Assembly (NCBI GenBank): GCA_947652805.1
Contig: CANTEM010000007.1
Location: 1-21,481 of the forward strand
DNA from: an uncultured Clostridia bacterium
GTDB lineage: Bacteria > Bacillota > Clostridia > Oscillospirales > CAG-272
Length of the DNA stretch: 21,481 nt
Direction: 5' to 3'
Each line of letters opens with the position of its first letter. The first letter of the stretch is position 1. Under the pieces are notes generated by a model, which was given only the letters and a program-made list of their open reading frames with translations, was not told where the DNA came from and ran no database searches. This document shows, one piece after another, positions 6,893 to 14,109 of this stretch. Both the position numbers and the translations under genes were made by a program.

Positions 6893-7345
6893 ATGGGATT
6901 GTTTGACATGGAAAAGAAGGAAGGCTATACGATCATCGTTGGCTGCGGACGGCTTGGTGCCAATCTGGCAAGCGCGATGTCCGATGAAGGTGCGGACGTA
7001 CTGATTATTGATACGGATGAAGGTGCTTTTCGCAAGCTTTCTCCTTCCTATGGCGGCATTACCGTGGTGGGGGACGCTACGGATATACAGATTTTGCGGG
7101 ATGCGGATATCGCTAAGGCAACGGCAGTTGTATCTGTGACAAATAATGACAACATCAATATCCTTGTTGCCCAGATCGCGAAGGAAATGTTCCACATTCC
7201 CCATGTAATCGCCCGGTTATACGATCCGGAGCGGGAATGCGTGTATCATGAGCTTGGAATCGACACAATCTGTCCGGCGGTTCTGTCCGCCAAGGAAATT
7301 GACAAAATCCTGCATTTGCAGCAGGTGCAGGAGGGCGCACTGTGA
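6893..7345 (+). CDS. TrkA-type RCK_N subunit of a K+ transporter (nucleotide-binding domain only)
   Basis: The 150-residue protein is a single RCK_N/TrkA_N Rossmann domain. It has an intact nucleotide motif VGCGRLG (16-22), an acidic end to the second strand (LIIDTDE), and VVGDATD. There is no C-terminal TrkA_C ligand domain. It should form the cytoplasmic gating ring of the TrkH channel encoded two genes downstream. The ATG at 6893 is preceded by GGAG about 8 nt upstream; a longer frame reaches 6659 but covers promoter and repeat sequence. The 3' end overlaps the next gene by 4 nt (GTGA), so translation is coupled. It could also be called KtrA/CfrA-like. Confidence 0.88.
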   Translation: MGLFDMEKKEGYTIIVGCGRLGANLASAMSDEGADVLIIDTDEGAFRKLSPSYGGITVVGDATDIQILRDADIAKATAVVSVTNNDNINILVAQIAKEMFHIPHVIARLYDPERECVYHELGIDTICPAVLSAKEIDKILHLQQVQEGAL

Positions 7346-8007
7346 AAACACGGATATTTTTAATCGGCGGATTTCAGAAAACCAAGTTTCTGGCAAAATC
7401 TCTTCTGAAAAAAGGATATCATGTAACAGCCATCAATAAGGATACGGAAAAATGTCTCGCCATGGCGGAAATCGAAAACCTTACCGTGTTCAACGGCGAC
7501 GGTACAAAGCCGTTCGTGCTGGAGGATGCGGATGCATATAACGCAGATATCGCCATTGCACTGACGGAATATGATGCGGATAATCTGGTGATTTGTGAGC
7601 TTTGCAAAAAGAAATTCCATATCAAAAAGACAGTGGCGCTGATCTCCGATCCGAAAAAGACGGAGTTTTTCTACCGGATGGGCATTGATTCCGTAGTGTG
7701 CGCAATCACCGCTGTGGCAAATATTATCGAACAGCAGACGTTTTTGGACGAAATGGCGACCCTGGTTCCCATCGGCGAGGGCAGAGTCAGTATCGCCCAG
7801 ATCCCTATTGCAGCAACTGCCCCTGCCGTGGGCAAAAAGCTGTGGGAAATCAATCTGCCCAAGGAAGTGATCGTTGGCTGCGTCCTGCGGGGTGAGCAGA
7901 GCATCGTGCCCCAGGGTGATACCCGCATCCTTACCGGAGACGTGCTGGTGCTGATTTCTGCCAATAAGCAGCAAATGGCGGCGATAAAGGAGTTGACAGG
8001 ACGGTGA
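7342..8007 (+). CDS. TrkA-type RCK protein with degenerate nucleotide motif plus TrkA_C domain
   Basis: The 221-residue protein has an RCK_N-like first half and a TrkA_C (RCK_C) second half (about 140-218, including VGKKLWEINLPKEVIVGCVLRG and TGDVLVLISA). The glycine-rich loop reads IGGFQKTK where the first trkA has VGCGRLG. Two of the three motif glycines are therefore lost and nucleotide binding is probably weak or absent. The gene starts with GTG overlapping the previous stop (GTGA) and ends in the same 4-nt overlap with trkH, giving tight stoichiometric coupling. The two TrkA genes look like a split pair in which one subunit binds nucleotide and the other carries the ligand-sensing C domain. 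Confidence 0.85.
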   Translation: MKTRIFLIGGFQKTKFLAKSLLKKGYHVTAINKDTEKCLAMAEIENLTVFNGDGTKPFVLEDADAYNADIAIALTEYDADNLVICELCKKKFHIKKTVALISDPKKTEFFYRMGIDSVVCAITAVANIIEQQTFLDEMATLVPIGEGRVSIAQIPIAATAPAVGKKLWEINLPKEVIVGCVLRGEQSIVPQGDTRILTGDVLVLISANKQQMAAIKELTGR

Positions 8008-9491
8008 AACAACTGCTGAACTGGATTGCCGGCGGAAGTATTTACGGTAAGCTCATCCTGCTGGTGGGTGTGCTGCTGCTGTTTCCTCTGCTGGTGCTCC
8101 CCTTTTATCCGGACGAGACGGGCTACATACTGTCGTTCGCCCTTCCTGCCACAGTTTCTATCGGAATCGGCGTGATCGTGTGCCTATTGCGGAGACGTCC
8201 CCATGATTCCCTGCATGTGTGGCAGTCCTCCATGCAGCAGGGCAGTCTGCCGGTGCTTTTTGCCTGGTGCTACGGAATTGCCGCCGGTGCGGTTCCTTTT
8301 GTGATCGGCGAACAGATGGGCGTAGTGCACGCCCTGTTTGAATCGGTGAGCGGCTGGACGACGACCGGGCTGACTGTGGCGGACGTAACAAAGCTGCCCC
8401 AGATTTTTTTGTTTCACCGCAGCTTCATGCAATACTGCGGCGGACTTGGCTTTATCATGATGATCCTGCTGCTGGTGGGCGGCAAGCAGGCTGCCAGTCT
8501 GTTCAATGCGGAAGGACATCCGGACAGGCTTATGCCCAATATCAAAAAAACATCCCAGACGATCTTTTTACTGTATAACGGATTTTTGGTGATCGGCACT
8601 GTTTTATATGTGATTTTTGGTATGTCGGTGTTTGACGCCATATGCCATACCATGAGTGCCCTGTCTACGGCAGGCTTCACGACCCAGGCGAACAGCATCG
8701 CAAGCTATGCCAGTTTCCCGATTGAGGCTGTCACAGTTCTGCTGATGCTGATTGGTTCCACCAACTTCGCCGCCCTGCTGCTCCTTGCCAAGCTGAAGCT
8801 GAAAAAGCTGTGGAAGATCAGCGAGCTGCGGTTTATGGTAGGTATGCTTGCACTGTTTACGCCCCTTGTAGGCTTTTCCCTCATGGGAGAGGGCATGGGC
8901 TTTTGGGAGAGTATGCACCAGTCCCTGTTTGGATTGGTGACGACCTTTACCACCACCGGATATTCCACCATGAATTACGCGGCGTGGCCCCAGTTTGCCG
9001 TTGGAATCCTCATTCTGCTTATGATCATCGGCGGAAGCGTCGGCTCCACTGCCGGCGGGATCAAGCTTTCCCGGACGTATCTGCTGCTACGCATCACCTG
9101 GATCAATATGAAAAAGCGTTTGTCTCCCACCCGTAGCGTCCGGTCGGAGAATTACTACCGGTTTCAGGGGAAAACCCCTATCGACCATTCTGTGGTAATT
9201 GATATTTTCGGATTCATCGCATGTTATATGCTGGTGCTGATTGTGGGCACGCTCCTGGTCACCCTGACGGCGGACTGCTCCCTGTTTGACGCGCTGTTTG
9301 AGTTTACTTCCGCACTGGGCACGGTTGGTATATCCAACGGGCTGACCAATCCGGGCACGAATGCCCCCACATTGTTTATTGAAATGGCGGGTATGCTGCT
9401 GGGTCGTCTGGAAATCACCATTGTATTTGTAGGAATCTACACAGGTATTGCAAAAGCAAAGCACGCCCTGTCCGGAAAAAAGAAGGCGTGA
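8004..9491 (+). CDS. trkH: TrkH-family K+ uptake channel subunit
   Basis: This 495-residue integral membrane protein of the Trk/Ktr superfamily has the four P-loops of the family. Selectivity filter segments visible in order are TTTGLTV (about 119), STAGFTT, TTTGYST and SALGTVGISNG. The glycine expected in each filter is present. Membrane helices extend along the whole length, starting at about residue 15. It imports K+ (or Na+) under control of the two cytoplasmic TrkA subunits encoded immediately upstream. It starts with GTG in a 4-nt overlap with the second trkA. It is closer in length to TrkH than to KtrB. Transcription probably ends in repeat E4. Confidence 0.93.
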   Translation: MKQLLNWIAGGSIYGKLILLVGVLLLFPLLVLPFYPDETGYILSFALPATVSIGIGVIVCLLRRRPHDSLHVWQSSMQQGSLPVLFAWCYGIAAGAVPFVIGEQMGVVHALFESVSGWTTTGLTVADVTKLPQIFLFHRSFMQYCGGLGFIMMILLLVGGKQAASLFNAEGHPDRLMPNIKKTSQTIFLLYNGFLVIGTVLYVIFGMSVFDAICHTMSALSTAGFTTQANSIASYASFPIEAVTVLLMLIGSTNFAALLLLAKLKLKKLWKISELRFMVGMLALFTPLVGFSLMGEGMGFWESMHQSLFGLVTTFTTTGYSTMNYAAWPQFAVGILILLMIIGGSVGSTAGGIKLSRTYLLLRITWINMKKRLSPTRSVRSENYYRFQGKTPIDHSVVIDIFGFIACYMLVLIVGTLLVTLTADCSLFDALFEFTSALGTVGISNGLTNPGTNAPTLFIEMAGMLLGRLEITIVFVGIYTGIAKAKHALSGKKKA

Positions 9492-9514
9492 GAAAAAGGT
9501 TTTTGCTCAATAAG

Positions 9515-9771
9515 AAGGCTCCCTTGTGCTGGAGCCGCTACGCGGATCCTAGGGAGATGTCGTGCAGTCTTGCACAAACAAAAAGCCTCCCATGTGAGGA
9601 TCCACTGCGTGGCTCCAAGGGAGGTGTCACGGCTTTGCCGTGACGGAGGGATTGTCTGCACATGCTATTGATTTGTTGATTCTGCAAAATGATAATATAA
9701 CAATCCCCCAGTCGCTTCGCGACATGCCCCAGGAGATTTGCAACGCAAACTCCGGCACAAGGGGGCCTTTT
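9515..9771 (-). repeat. Structured intergenic repeat, copy E4 (full core plus an extra terminal module)
   Basis: The 60-nt core runs from 9648 to 9707 and is oriented left. It is flanked by GTCACGGC-TTT-GCCGTGAC and GTCGC-TTC-GCGAC, and by terminal stems containing GCCTCCC/GGGAGG (9582 onward) and a CCCCAGG...GGGGGCC arm. The left terminal module includes the same GTGAGGATCCACTGCGTGG block found in copies E2 and E5. An extra terminal module lies at 9515-9555, joined by CGTGCAGTCTTGCACAAACA, similar to the flank of E1. It fills the gap after trkH. Confidence 0.85.
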
Positions 9772-9878
9772 GTCGCCTGTGGAGACTTATAAAATCCGCC
9801 TTTTTGTGACAAATATTCCTGCTGGTGCATAAAATGCTGTGTGAGATATGCCAAAAAAATATTTTTGAAGAAAACCTA

Positions 9879-9907
9879 TTGAAATTTTTCATTTTTTGGC
9901 GTATAAT
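9879..9907 (+). promoter_or_regulatory. SigA promoter of the aminotransferase gene
   Basis: TTGAAA (9879-9884) and TATAAT (9902-9907) are separated by exactly 17 bp, in an AT-rich stretch about 73 bp before the start codon. Confidence 0.8.
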
Positions 9908-9980
9908 ACGAAATGTTGTATTTATTTTGAAATTTTACGGCATATAAAATGCAAAAATGTGGATGTGAGGAAGTATCGGC

Positions 9981-11252
9981 ATGAATAAAATGAAAGCTAT
10001 GGAACGGGAAGAATTGCAGGCGTGTCTGAACAGCGCGGCAGAGAAGCTGGCTGCGTGGAAGGAGAAGGGCGTTTCTCTGGATCTCACCCGGGGCAAGCCC
10101 GGCAAGGAGCAGCTGGAGCTTGCCGGTCCCATGCTGGAAACGGTAAAGGGAGACGACTGCTTTGCTGCGGACGGAACAGATTGCAGAAACTACGGCAATT
10201 TGGAGGGGCTCCCGGAGACACGGGCGCTGTTTTCCTCTGTGCTGGGCATTCCGGCGGATAATATTATCATCGGCGGAAACGCGTCTCTGAATCTGATGTT
10301 CGATACCGTTGCAAGAGCGATGTTGTTTGGCGTGTACGGCGGAAAGGAGCCTTGGGGCAAGCAGGGAAGCATCAAATTCCTGTGTCCCAGCCCCGGATAT
10401 GACCGGCACTTTACCATTTGCCAGACTATGGGAATCGAAATGATCCCGATAGAAATGACGCCTGAGGGTCCGGATATGGATACCGTGGAACGGCTGGTAG
10501 CAGCGGACAGCAGCATCAAGGGAATCTGGTGCGTGCCGAAATATTCCAATCCCCAGGGATACACCTATTCCGATGCAGTTGTAGAGCGTATGGCGGCTTT
10601 GGAATGCGCGGCGGACGATTTCCGTATTTTCTGGGACAATGCGTATGCTGTTCATGAGCTGTATGAGGAAACCGTTCCTCTTGCGGATATTTTTGCCCTT
10701 GCGAAAAAATACGGCAAGGAGGATCAGATTTTCTATTTTGCTTCCACCTCCAAAATCACCTATTCCGGTGCAGGGCTGGCGCTGTTTGCGGCAAGTGACA
10801 ACAACCTTTCGCAGATCAAGCCCTATCTTTCCGCGCAGACGATCGGCCCGGATAAGATCAATCAGCTGCGTCACGTCCGGTTTTTGAAGGACGCGGAGGG
10901 CGTACGGGAGATCATGCGCCGGCATGCAGCCATTGTGCGTCCGAAGTTTGAGGCAGTCATCCGTGGATTCCGGGAAAATCTTACTGGAATTGCCCAATGG
11001 ACGGAACCCCGGGGGGGATATTTTGTAGATCTGGCAGTGGAACCGGGATGTGCCAAGCGGGTGTATGCCCTCGCATCTCAGGCGGGTGTGAAGCTTACGG
11101 ACGTTGGAGCTACATATCCCTACGGCAAGGATCCGGCAGACACTCATTTGCGAATTGCGCCTACGTTCCCTTCTTATGAGGAACTGGTGCAGGCGATTGA
11201 TATTCTGTGTCTTTGCGTAATCCAGGCAACAGCAGAAAAGATTTTGGGTTAA
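9981..11252 (+). CDS. Class I aminotransferase, subgroup Ic (aspartate aminotransferase-like)
   Basis: The 423-residue protein is a PLP-dependent fold-type I enzyme. It shows the N-terminal TRGKPGKEQL (36-45), NYGNLEGLPETR, SNPQG (189-193), FWDNAYAVHEL with the PLP-binding Asp219 and Tyr222, and the Schiff-base Lys258 in STSKITYSGAG. The late RGGYFVDL and the Arg of HLRIAP fit substrate carboxylate binding. These features match the subgroup that includes actinobacterial and clostridial aspartate aminotransferases related to MocR aminotransferase domains. The likely reaction is aspartate plus 2-oxoglutarate to oxaloacetate plus glutamate, which would supply aspartate for pyrimidine synthesis. 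It has its own promoter, a GAGGAAG ribosome site about 9 nt before the ATG, and an immediate terminator, so it is monocistronic. Other amino acid substrates are possible. Confidence 0.88.
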   Translation: MNKMKAMEREELQACLNSAAEKLAAWKEKGVSLDLTRGKPGKEQLELAGPMLETVKGDDCFAADGTDCRNYGNLEGLPETRALFSSVLGIPADNIIIGGNASLNLMFDTVARAMLFGVYGGKEPWGKQGSIKFLCPSPGYDRHFTICQTMGIEMIPIEMTPEGPDMDTVERLVAADSSIKGIWCVPKYSNPQGYTYSDAVVERMAALECAADDFRIFWDNAYAVHELYEETVPLADIFALAKKYGKEDQIFYFASTSKITYSGAGLALFAASDNNLSQIKPYLSAQTIGPDKINQLRHVRFLKDAEGVREIMRRHAAIVRPKFEAVIRGFRENLTGIAQWTEPRGGYFVDLAVEPGCAKRVYALASQAGVKLTDVGATYPYGKDPADTHLRIAPTFPSYEELVQAIDILCLCVIQATAEKILG

Positions 11253-11254
11253 GA

Positions 11255-11319
11255 CAAACAAAAAGCCTCCCATGTGAGGATCCACGCAGTGGATCCTCAC
11301 ATGGGAGGCTTTTTGTTTG
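11255..11319. terminator. Perfect long palindrome E5: bidirectional terminator made of a coreless repeat
   Basis: Two perfectly complementary 31-nt arms (11255-11285 and 11289-11319) close a GCA triloop, starting 2 bp after the aminotransferase stop codon. The distal arm ends in CTTTTTGTTTG and the other strand has the same tail, so it should terminate both converging genes. The arm contains the GTGAGGATCCAC block of the E2 terminal repeat and the CAAACAAAAAGCCTCC end of E4. It is therefore a repeat-family end pair without the core. Confidence 0.85.
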
Positions 11320-11327
11320 GTGATGAT

Positions 11328-11385
11328 CCCCACAAGGGAGGCTTTTTGTTTAGTTGAAATCCTCACATAGGAAGTTTTTTTGTTT
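11328..11385. repeat. Two degenerate copies of the E5 right arm
   Basis: After the E5 palindrome, the motifs CACAAGGGAGGCTTTTTGTT (near 11330-11350) and CCTCACATAGGAAG followed by TTTTTTTGTTTA (near 11361-11385) repeat the right arm with substitutions. This gives three arm-like units in about 90 bp before the PAP2-like gene. No gene is seen in 11253-11404. Confidence 0.6.
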
Positions 11386-11404
11386 ACAGTACCTTTTTGT
11401 CTGC

Positions 11405-12049
11405 TCACAGCAGCATTGCCGCAAGACCGATGAAAATCACGACTGAAATGGCACTGCCTGCAAAAAATTGAGAAACGGTATGCCGTTTCATATGCAGGCT
11501 TCCCCATAAAACGATAGCGAACAGAACAGCGCCTGCGATCAGGCTGATCCAACCCGTGAAGCAGACCAGCGCCGCTACCGGTCCGCACAGGCCGCAGGCG
11601 TGTCCGCTTGCATGAAATCCGAGGGCTTTGTTGATGATCAGAAGCGCCGCACCGGAAAACAGATAGGTCAGATATAATGTAAGCAGGCTGCTGCCTACTC
11701 CTGCGAAAATCGCGTACAGCATACTGAAAAGATATCCCGCGTTTGCCATGATCATGGCAAGAATGCGCTGCCCTTCTCTGCCGCGATTGCGAAAAGCAGG
11801 AAGCAGGGGCTGGAGGGGATAGGCGGACAGGGGAAGCAGGGTGAATAAGACAACAGTGACCGCATATTCTGCGGGAGAAGCAAATACGCCGCCTGTGAAA
11901 TATAAAATACTGAACAGCGCGAGGGATAAAATGGGCGCTGTGGTCAGAATTCGGATGACTTTTGCAAAAATATCCGCCCGTCTGCGTCTGCGCCGGATGA
12001 TATGTCTGCGGCGGATCGCGCCTTCATATACTGTGTTGTTTGTGTTCAT
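11405..12049 (-). CDS. PAP2-like integral membrane phosphatase-family protein
   Basis: The 214-residue protein has a highly basic N-terminus (an Arg-rich run within 13-24) followed by about six hydrophobic segments. The segment KALGFHASGHACG (141-153) resembles the first active-site block (Lys, His/Ser-Gly-His) of small PAP2 phosphatases. The segment SLHMKRHTVSQFFAG (184-198) resembles the last block with catalytic His190. The usual Ser-Arg at the start of that last block is Ser-Leu here, so catalysis may be altered. Possible substrates are lipid phosphates or isoprenoid diphosphates; this is inference from the family. The start ATG has GAAAGGA about 11 nt upstream. It is divergent from the XRE gene with a shared control region, and converges on the aminotransferase gene at terminator E5. 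Confidence 0.7.
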   Translation of the reverse strand: MNTNNTVYEGAIRRRHIIRRRRRRADIFAKVIRILTTAPILSLALFSILYFTGGVFASPAEYAVTVVLFTLLPLSAYPLQPLLPAFRNRGREGQRILAMIMANAGYLFSMLYAIFAGVGSSLLTLYLTYLFSGAALLIINKALGFHASGHACGLCGPVAALVCFTGWISLIAGAVLFAIVLWGSLHMKRHTVSQFFAGSAISVVIFIGLAAMLL

Positions 12050-12108
12050 AACTGTGCGTTCCTTTCTTTGGATGTAGAATCTGATTTGACTGTACCATAA
12101 GTTTTGCC

Positions 12109-12197
12109 AAAAGTCACCCTACCTAATCAAAGGAGAGGTAGATAGATAAAATCTGCCCGGTAGAGGGGCGGAAAAGTCACTCTACCGATAGTAGAGT
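12109..12197. promoter_or_regulatory. Operator cluster between the PAP2-like and XRE genes
   Basis: The region has a 19-bp palindrome ACTCTACcgataGTAGAGT (12179-12197). CGGTAGAG (12158-12165) is inverted to CTCTACCG (12180-12187). CTACCT (12119-12124) is inverted to AGGTAG (12136-12141). A 15-bp near-direct repeat AAAAGTCACYCTACC lies at 12109 and 12172, 63 bp apart. Five half-sites of the CTCTAC/GTAGAG type thus lie within about 80 bp between divergent genes, upstream of the XRE promoter. Confidence 0.55.
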
Positions 12198-12228
12198 TCC
12201 CTTGCGGGACGGGGCTTTCAGGTTGCTG

Positions 12229-12257
12229 TTGACTTCACCGGCGGATCATGTTAGAAT
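12229..12257 (+). promoter_or_regulatory. SigA promoter of the XRE regulator gene
   Basis: TTGACT (12229-12234) and TAGAAT (12252-12257) are separated by 17 bp, about 42 bp before the chosen start codon. Its position rules out the longer in-frame start at 12248. Confidence 0.75.
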
Positions 12258-12298
12258 ATAAAAACAGATTGTATTTTATAGGGAAGGCGGGGAATACC

Positions 12299-12895
12299 AT
12301 GGAAGATATTCGCAAAATCGTTGCAGCCAATATTGCCGCGCTGCGCAAAAGTGCAGGGTATACCCAGCTGACTCTTGCGGAAAAATTGCAGTATTCCGAT
12401 AAAGCGGTGTCCAAGTGGGAATCCGGCGCGTCTATGCCAGACGCCGGCGTGCTCCTCGCCATTGCGTCCTTGTTTGGGGTAACGGTGGATTATCTGCTCC
12501 GGGCGGATCATACTGCGGCAGATGTGCCTGCACAGGTTTCCGGCGGGCGGAAGCATCGGCATCGGATCATCTCCCTTCTGTCGGTAGCACTGGTTTGGCT
12601 GATCGCTACGGCGGTGTTTGTGTTTCTGACCATTTCTCCGATAGAGGGACCTCTTTGGCTTTCGTTTGTATGGGCAGTTCCCGTGAGCTTTATTGTGGCG
12701 CTGGTTTTTAACTCTGTTTGGGGCATTCCTCGGCGCAATTATTTATATATATCCCTGCTGATGTGGACCCTTCTCGGCGCGGTGTATCTCATCTGTCTGC
12801 CCCGGAATCTGTGGCTGCTGTTTGTCATCGGCATTCCCGGGCAGATCATTATTCTGCTCTGGGCGGGTATGCAGAAAAAACCGAAGAATCCGTAG
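12299..12895 (+). CDS. XRE-family regulator with C-terminal membrane domain
   Basis: The 198-residue protein has an N-terminal Cro/C1 helix-turn-helix (about 6-66), containing IAALRKSAGYTQLTLAEKL, SDKAVSKWESG and the end PDAGVLLAIASLFGVTVDYLL. A short polar linker follows, then four predicted membrane helices (about 90-111, 118-140, 148-166 and 170-189). This HTH-plus-membrane layout is common in Firmicutes, but the signal is generally unknown. The start at 12299 follows AAGGCGGGG and lies just downstream of a good promoter; an alternative in-frame ATG at 12248 overlaps the -10 box. The repeated CTCTAC dyads upstream suggest autoregulation and control of the divergent PAP2-like gene. Confidence 0.85.
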   Translation: MEDIRKIVAANIAALRKSAGYTQLTLAEKLQYSDKAVSKWESGASMPDAGVLLAIASLFGVTVDYLLRADHTAADVPAQVSGGRKHRHRIISLLSVALVWLIATAVFVFLTISPIEGPLWLSFVWAVPVSFIVALVFNSVWGIPRRNYLYISLLMWTLLGAVYLICLPRNLWLLFVIGIPGQIIILLWAGMQKKPKNP

Positions 12896-12903
12896 CTTTT
12901 TTC

Positions 12904-12932
12904 TTGCATTTGACCCGCGGCTGTGATACAAT
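12904..12932 (+). promoter_or_regulatory. SigA promoter of the pduL-like gene
   Basis: TTGCAT (12904-12909) and TACAAT (12927-12932) are 17 bp apart, about 78 bp before the ATG at 13010 and just past the XRE stop codon. Confidence 0.65.
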
Positions 12933-13009
12933 ATTTGGCAGGAATGATTTCCGCATTATTTTCGCTTAATTTGACTATATACAAATAACAGGAAAGGCAA
13001 AAAATCATT

Positions 13010-13585
13010 ATGGAAAAAAAAGTTTTAGTAGAAACCAGTGCACGCCACGTCCATCTTACAGAGGAGCATATCGCGATCTTGTTCGGCGAGGGTGCGTCCC
13101 TTACCTTTAAGAAGGCGTTGAGCCAGCCCGGTCAGTTCGCATGCGAGGAGCGGGTAACGGTAGTCGGTCCGAAGAAATCCATCGCCAATGTCATTATTCT
13201 CGGGCCTGCGAGAAAAGCATCTCAGGTGGAGGTTTCTCTCACAGACGCACGTACACTGGGAATTGCTGCACCGATCCGGGAGAGCGGCGATGTTGCAGGC
13301 AGCGGCGCCTGCAAGCTAATTGGTCCCTGCGGCGAAGTGGAACTGACAGAGGGTGTGATCGCTGCAAAGCGGCACATTCATTTCACCCCTGAAAATGCTA
13401 AGGATTTCGGCGTGGAGGACAAACAGATCGTTTCTGTTAAGATTACCAATGCAGACAGAAGCACCGTGTTCGGCGATGTAGTAGTTCGTGTAAATGAAAA
13501 CTTTGCGCCTGCGATGCATATAGATACAGACGAAGCCAATGCGGCATGCGCGTTCGGCGAATGCTGGGGCGAGGTTATCGCGTAA
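13010..13585 (+). CDS. pduL: PduL-type phosphate acyltransferase (phosphotransacylase)
   Basis: The 191-residue protein matches PduL (PTAC family), which exchanges acyl-CoA and phosphate to give acyl phosphate. Two metal-binding His pairs typical of the family are visible: SARHVHLT (His13, His15) and AKRHIHFT (His122, His124). The two halves look like the duplicated beta-barrel domain. There is no N-terminal extension before the first barrel strand, so the microcompartment-targeting peptide is absent, and no shell protein genes are nearby. It probably acts in the cytoplasm as the acetyl- or propionyl-phosphate-forming enzyme in place of Pta. AGGAAAGG lies about 12 nt before the ATG. It may be cotranscribed with the HPr-like gene 60 bp downstream; a GATATCC-type dyad (13593-13620) sits between them. 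Confidence 0.92.
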   Translation: MEKKVLVETSARHVHLTEEHIAILFGEGASLTFKKALSQPGQFACEERVTVVGPKKSIANVIILGPARKASQVEVSLTDARTLGIAAPIRESGDVAGSGACKLIGPCGEVELTEGVIAAKRHIHFTPENAKDFGVEDKQIVSVKITNADRSTVFGDVVVRVNENFAPAMHIDTDEANAACAFGECWGEVIA

Positions 13586-13645
13586 CCGGTACATATCCTG
13601 CGGCGGTCGCATAGGATATATTGAATCAAAATAAGGAGAACCGGC

Positions 13646-13864
13646 ATGAACAGAATTAAAATCCGCATAGATACTATGTCCGATGTAAGCAAGCTGGTGG
13701 CAGTTGCCACTAAGGCAAAGGGAAGAGTGATTCTAACAGACAATACCGATTTCAAGGTAAGCGGGAAAAGTCTTTTGGGTGCGATTTATACGATGGAGTG
13801 GTCAGAGGTGTATCTGGAATCCGATGAGGATTTGTACAACGCTTTGTCCGATCTGGTGGTTTAA
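13646..13864 (+). CDS. HPr-like protein lacking the phospho-histidine
   Basis: This 72-residue protein has the size and second-half signature of HPr: FKVSGKSLLGAIYTM aligns with the regulatory Ser46 region of PTS HPr, putting Ser42 in that place. The usual active-site GLHARPA near residue 15 is missing; the equivalent stretch reads DTMSDVSKL with no His. It therefore cannot act as a normal phosphocarrier. It could still be a regulatory HPr relative such as a Crh-like protein, which also lacks the His, but this is inference. AAGGAG lies 8 nt upstream of the ATG and a strong terminator follows directly. It is 60 bp downstream of pduL. Confidence 0.75.
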   Translation: MNRIKIRIDTMSDVSKLVAVATKAKGRVILTDNTDFKVSGKSLLGAIYTMEWSEVYLESDEDLYNALSDLVV

Positions 13865-13870
13865 TTCGGT

Positions 13871-13905
13871 AGGGGAACAGTAACATGTTCCCCTCATTCT
13901 TTTTG
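13871..13905 (+). terminator. Intrinsic terminator after the HPr-like gene
   Basis: A 9-bp perfect stem AGGGGAACA/TGTTCCCCT with a 6-nt loop starts 6 bp after the stop codon and is followed by CATTCTTTTT. Confidence 0.88.
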
Positions 13906-13933
13906 AGCGGACATATATGAACAGGTACCAACC

Positions 13934-14109
13934 AAAAGCCCCCCTTGTGCTGGAGCTGCGTAGCAGATCCTTGGGGGAGTGTCGCGGCATCGCCGTGACG
14001 GGGGGATTGTCTGCACGTGCTACCATTTTGTTGAACCTGCAAAATGATCGTATAACAATCCCTCAGTCTCCGCTTCGCGGAGCCAGCTCCCTTTACACAA
14101 GGGAGCCTT
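13934..14109 (-). repeat. Structured intergenic repeat, copy E6 (full length)
   Basis: The core is 60 nt (14003-14062) and oriented left. Flanking hairpins are GTCGCGGC-ATC-GCCGTGAC (one G-U pair) and CTCCGC-TTC-GCGGAG. The terminal stems are CCCCCTTG/TTGGGGG with an inner GAGCTGCG/TAGCAGATC hairpin, and CTCCCTTT/AAGGGAG. The left flank ends in CAGGTACCAACCAAA, shared with E3. A partial terminal module follows at about 14125-14151. It lies between the HPr-like terminator and pgeF; no convincing pgeF promoter was found in the remaining bases. Confidence 0.85.

Noticed and set aside
9876..11588. Long open frame on the minus strand (about 570 codons) over the aminotransferase gene
   Set aside because: It is antisense to a gene with clear PLP-enzyme motifs, has no recognisable domain, and crosses the E5 terminator.
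12248..12298. Longer N-terminus for the XRE regulator
   Set aside because: This start lies before the -10 box of the gene's own promoter, and the extra residues do not belong to the HTH domain.
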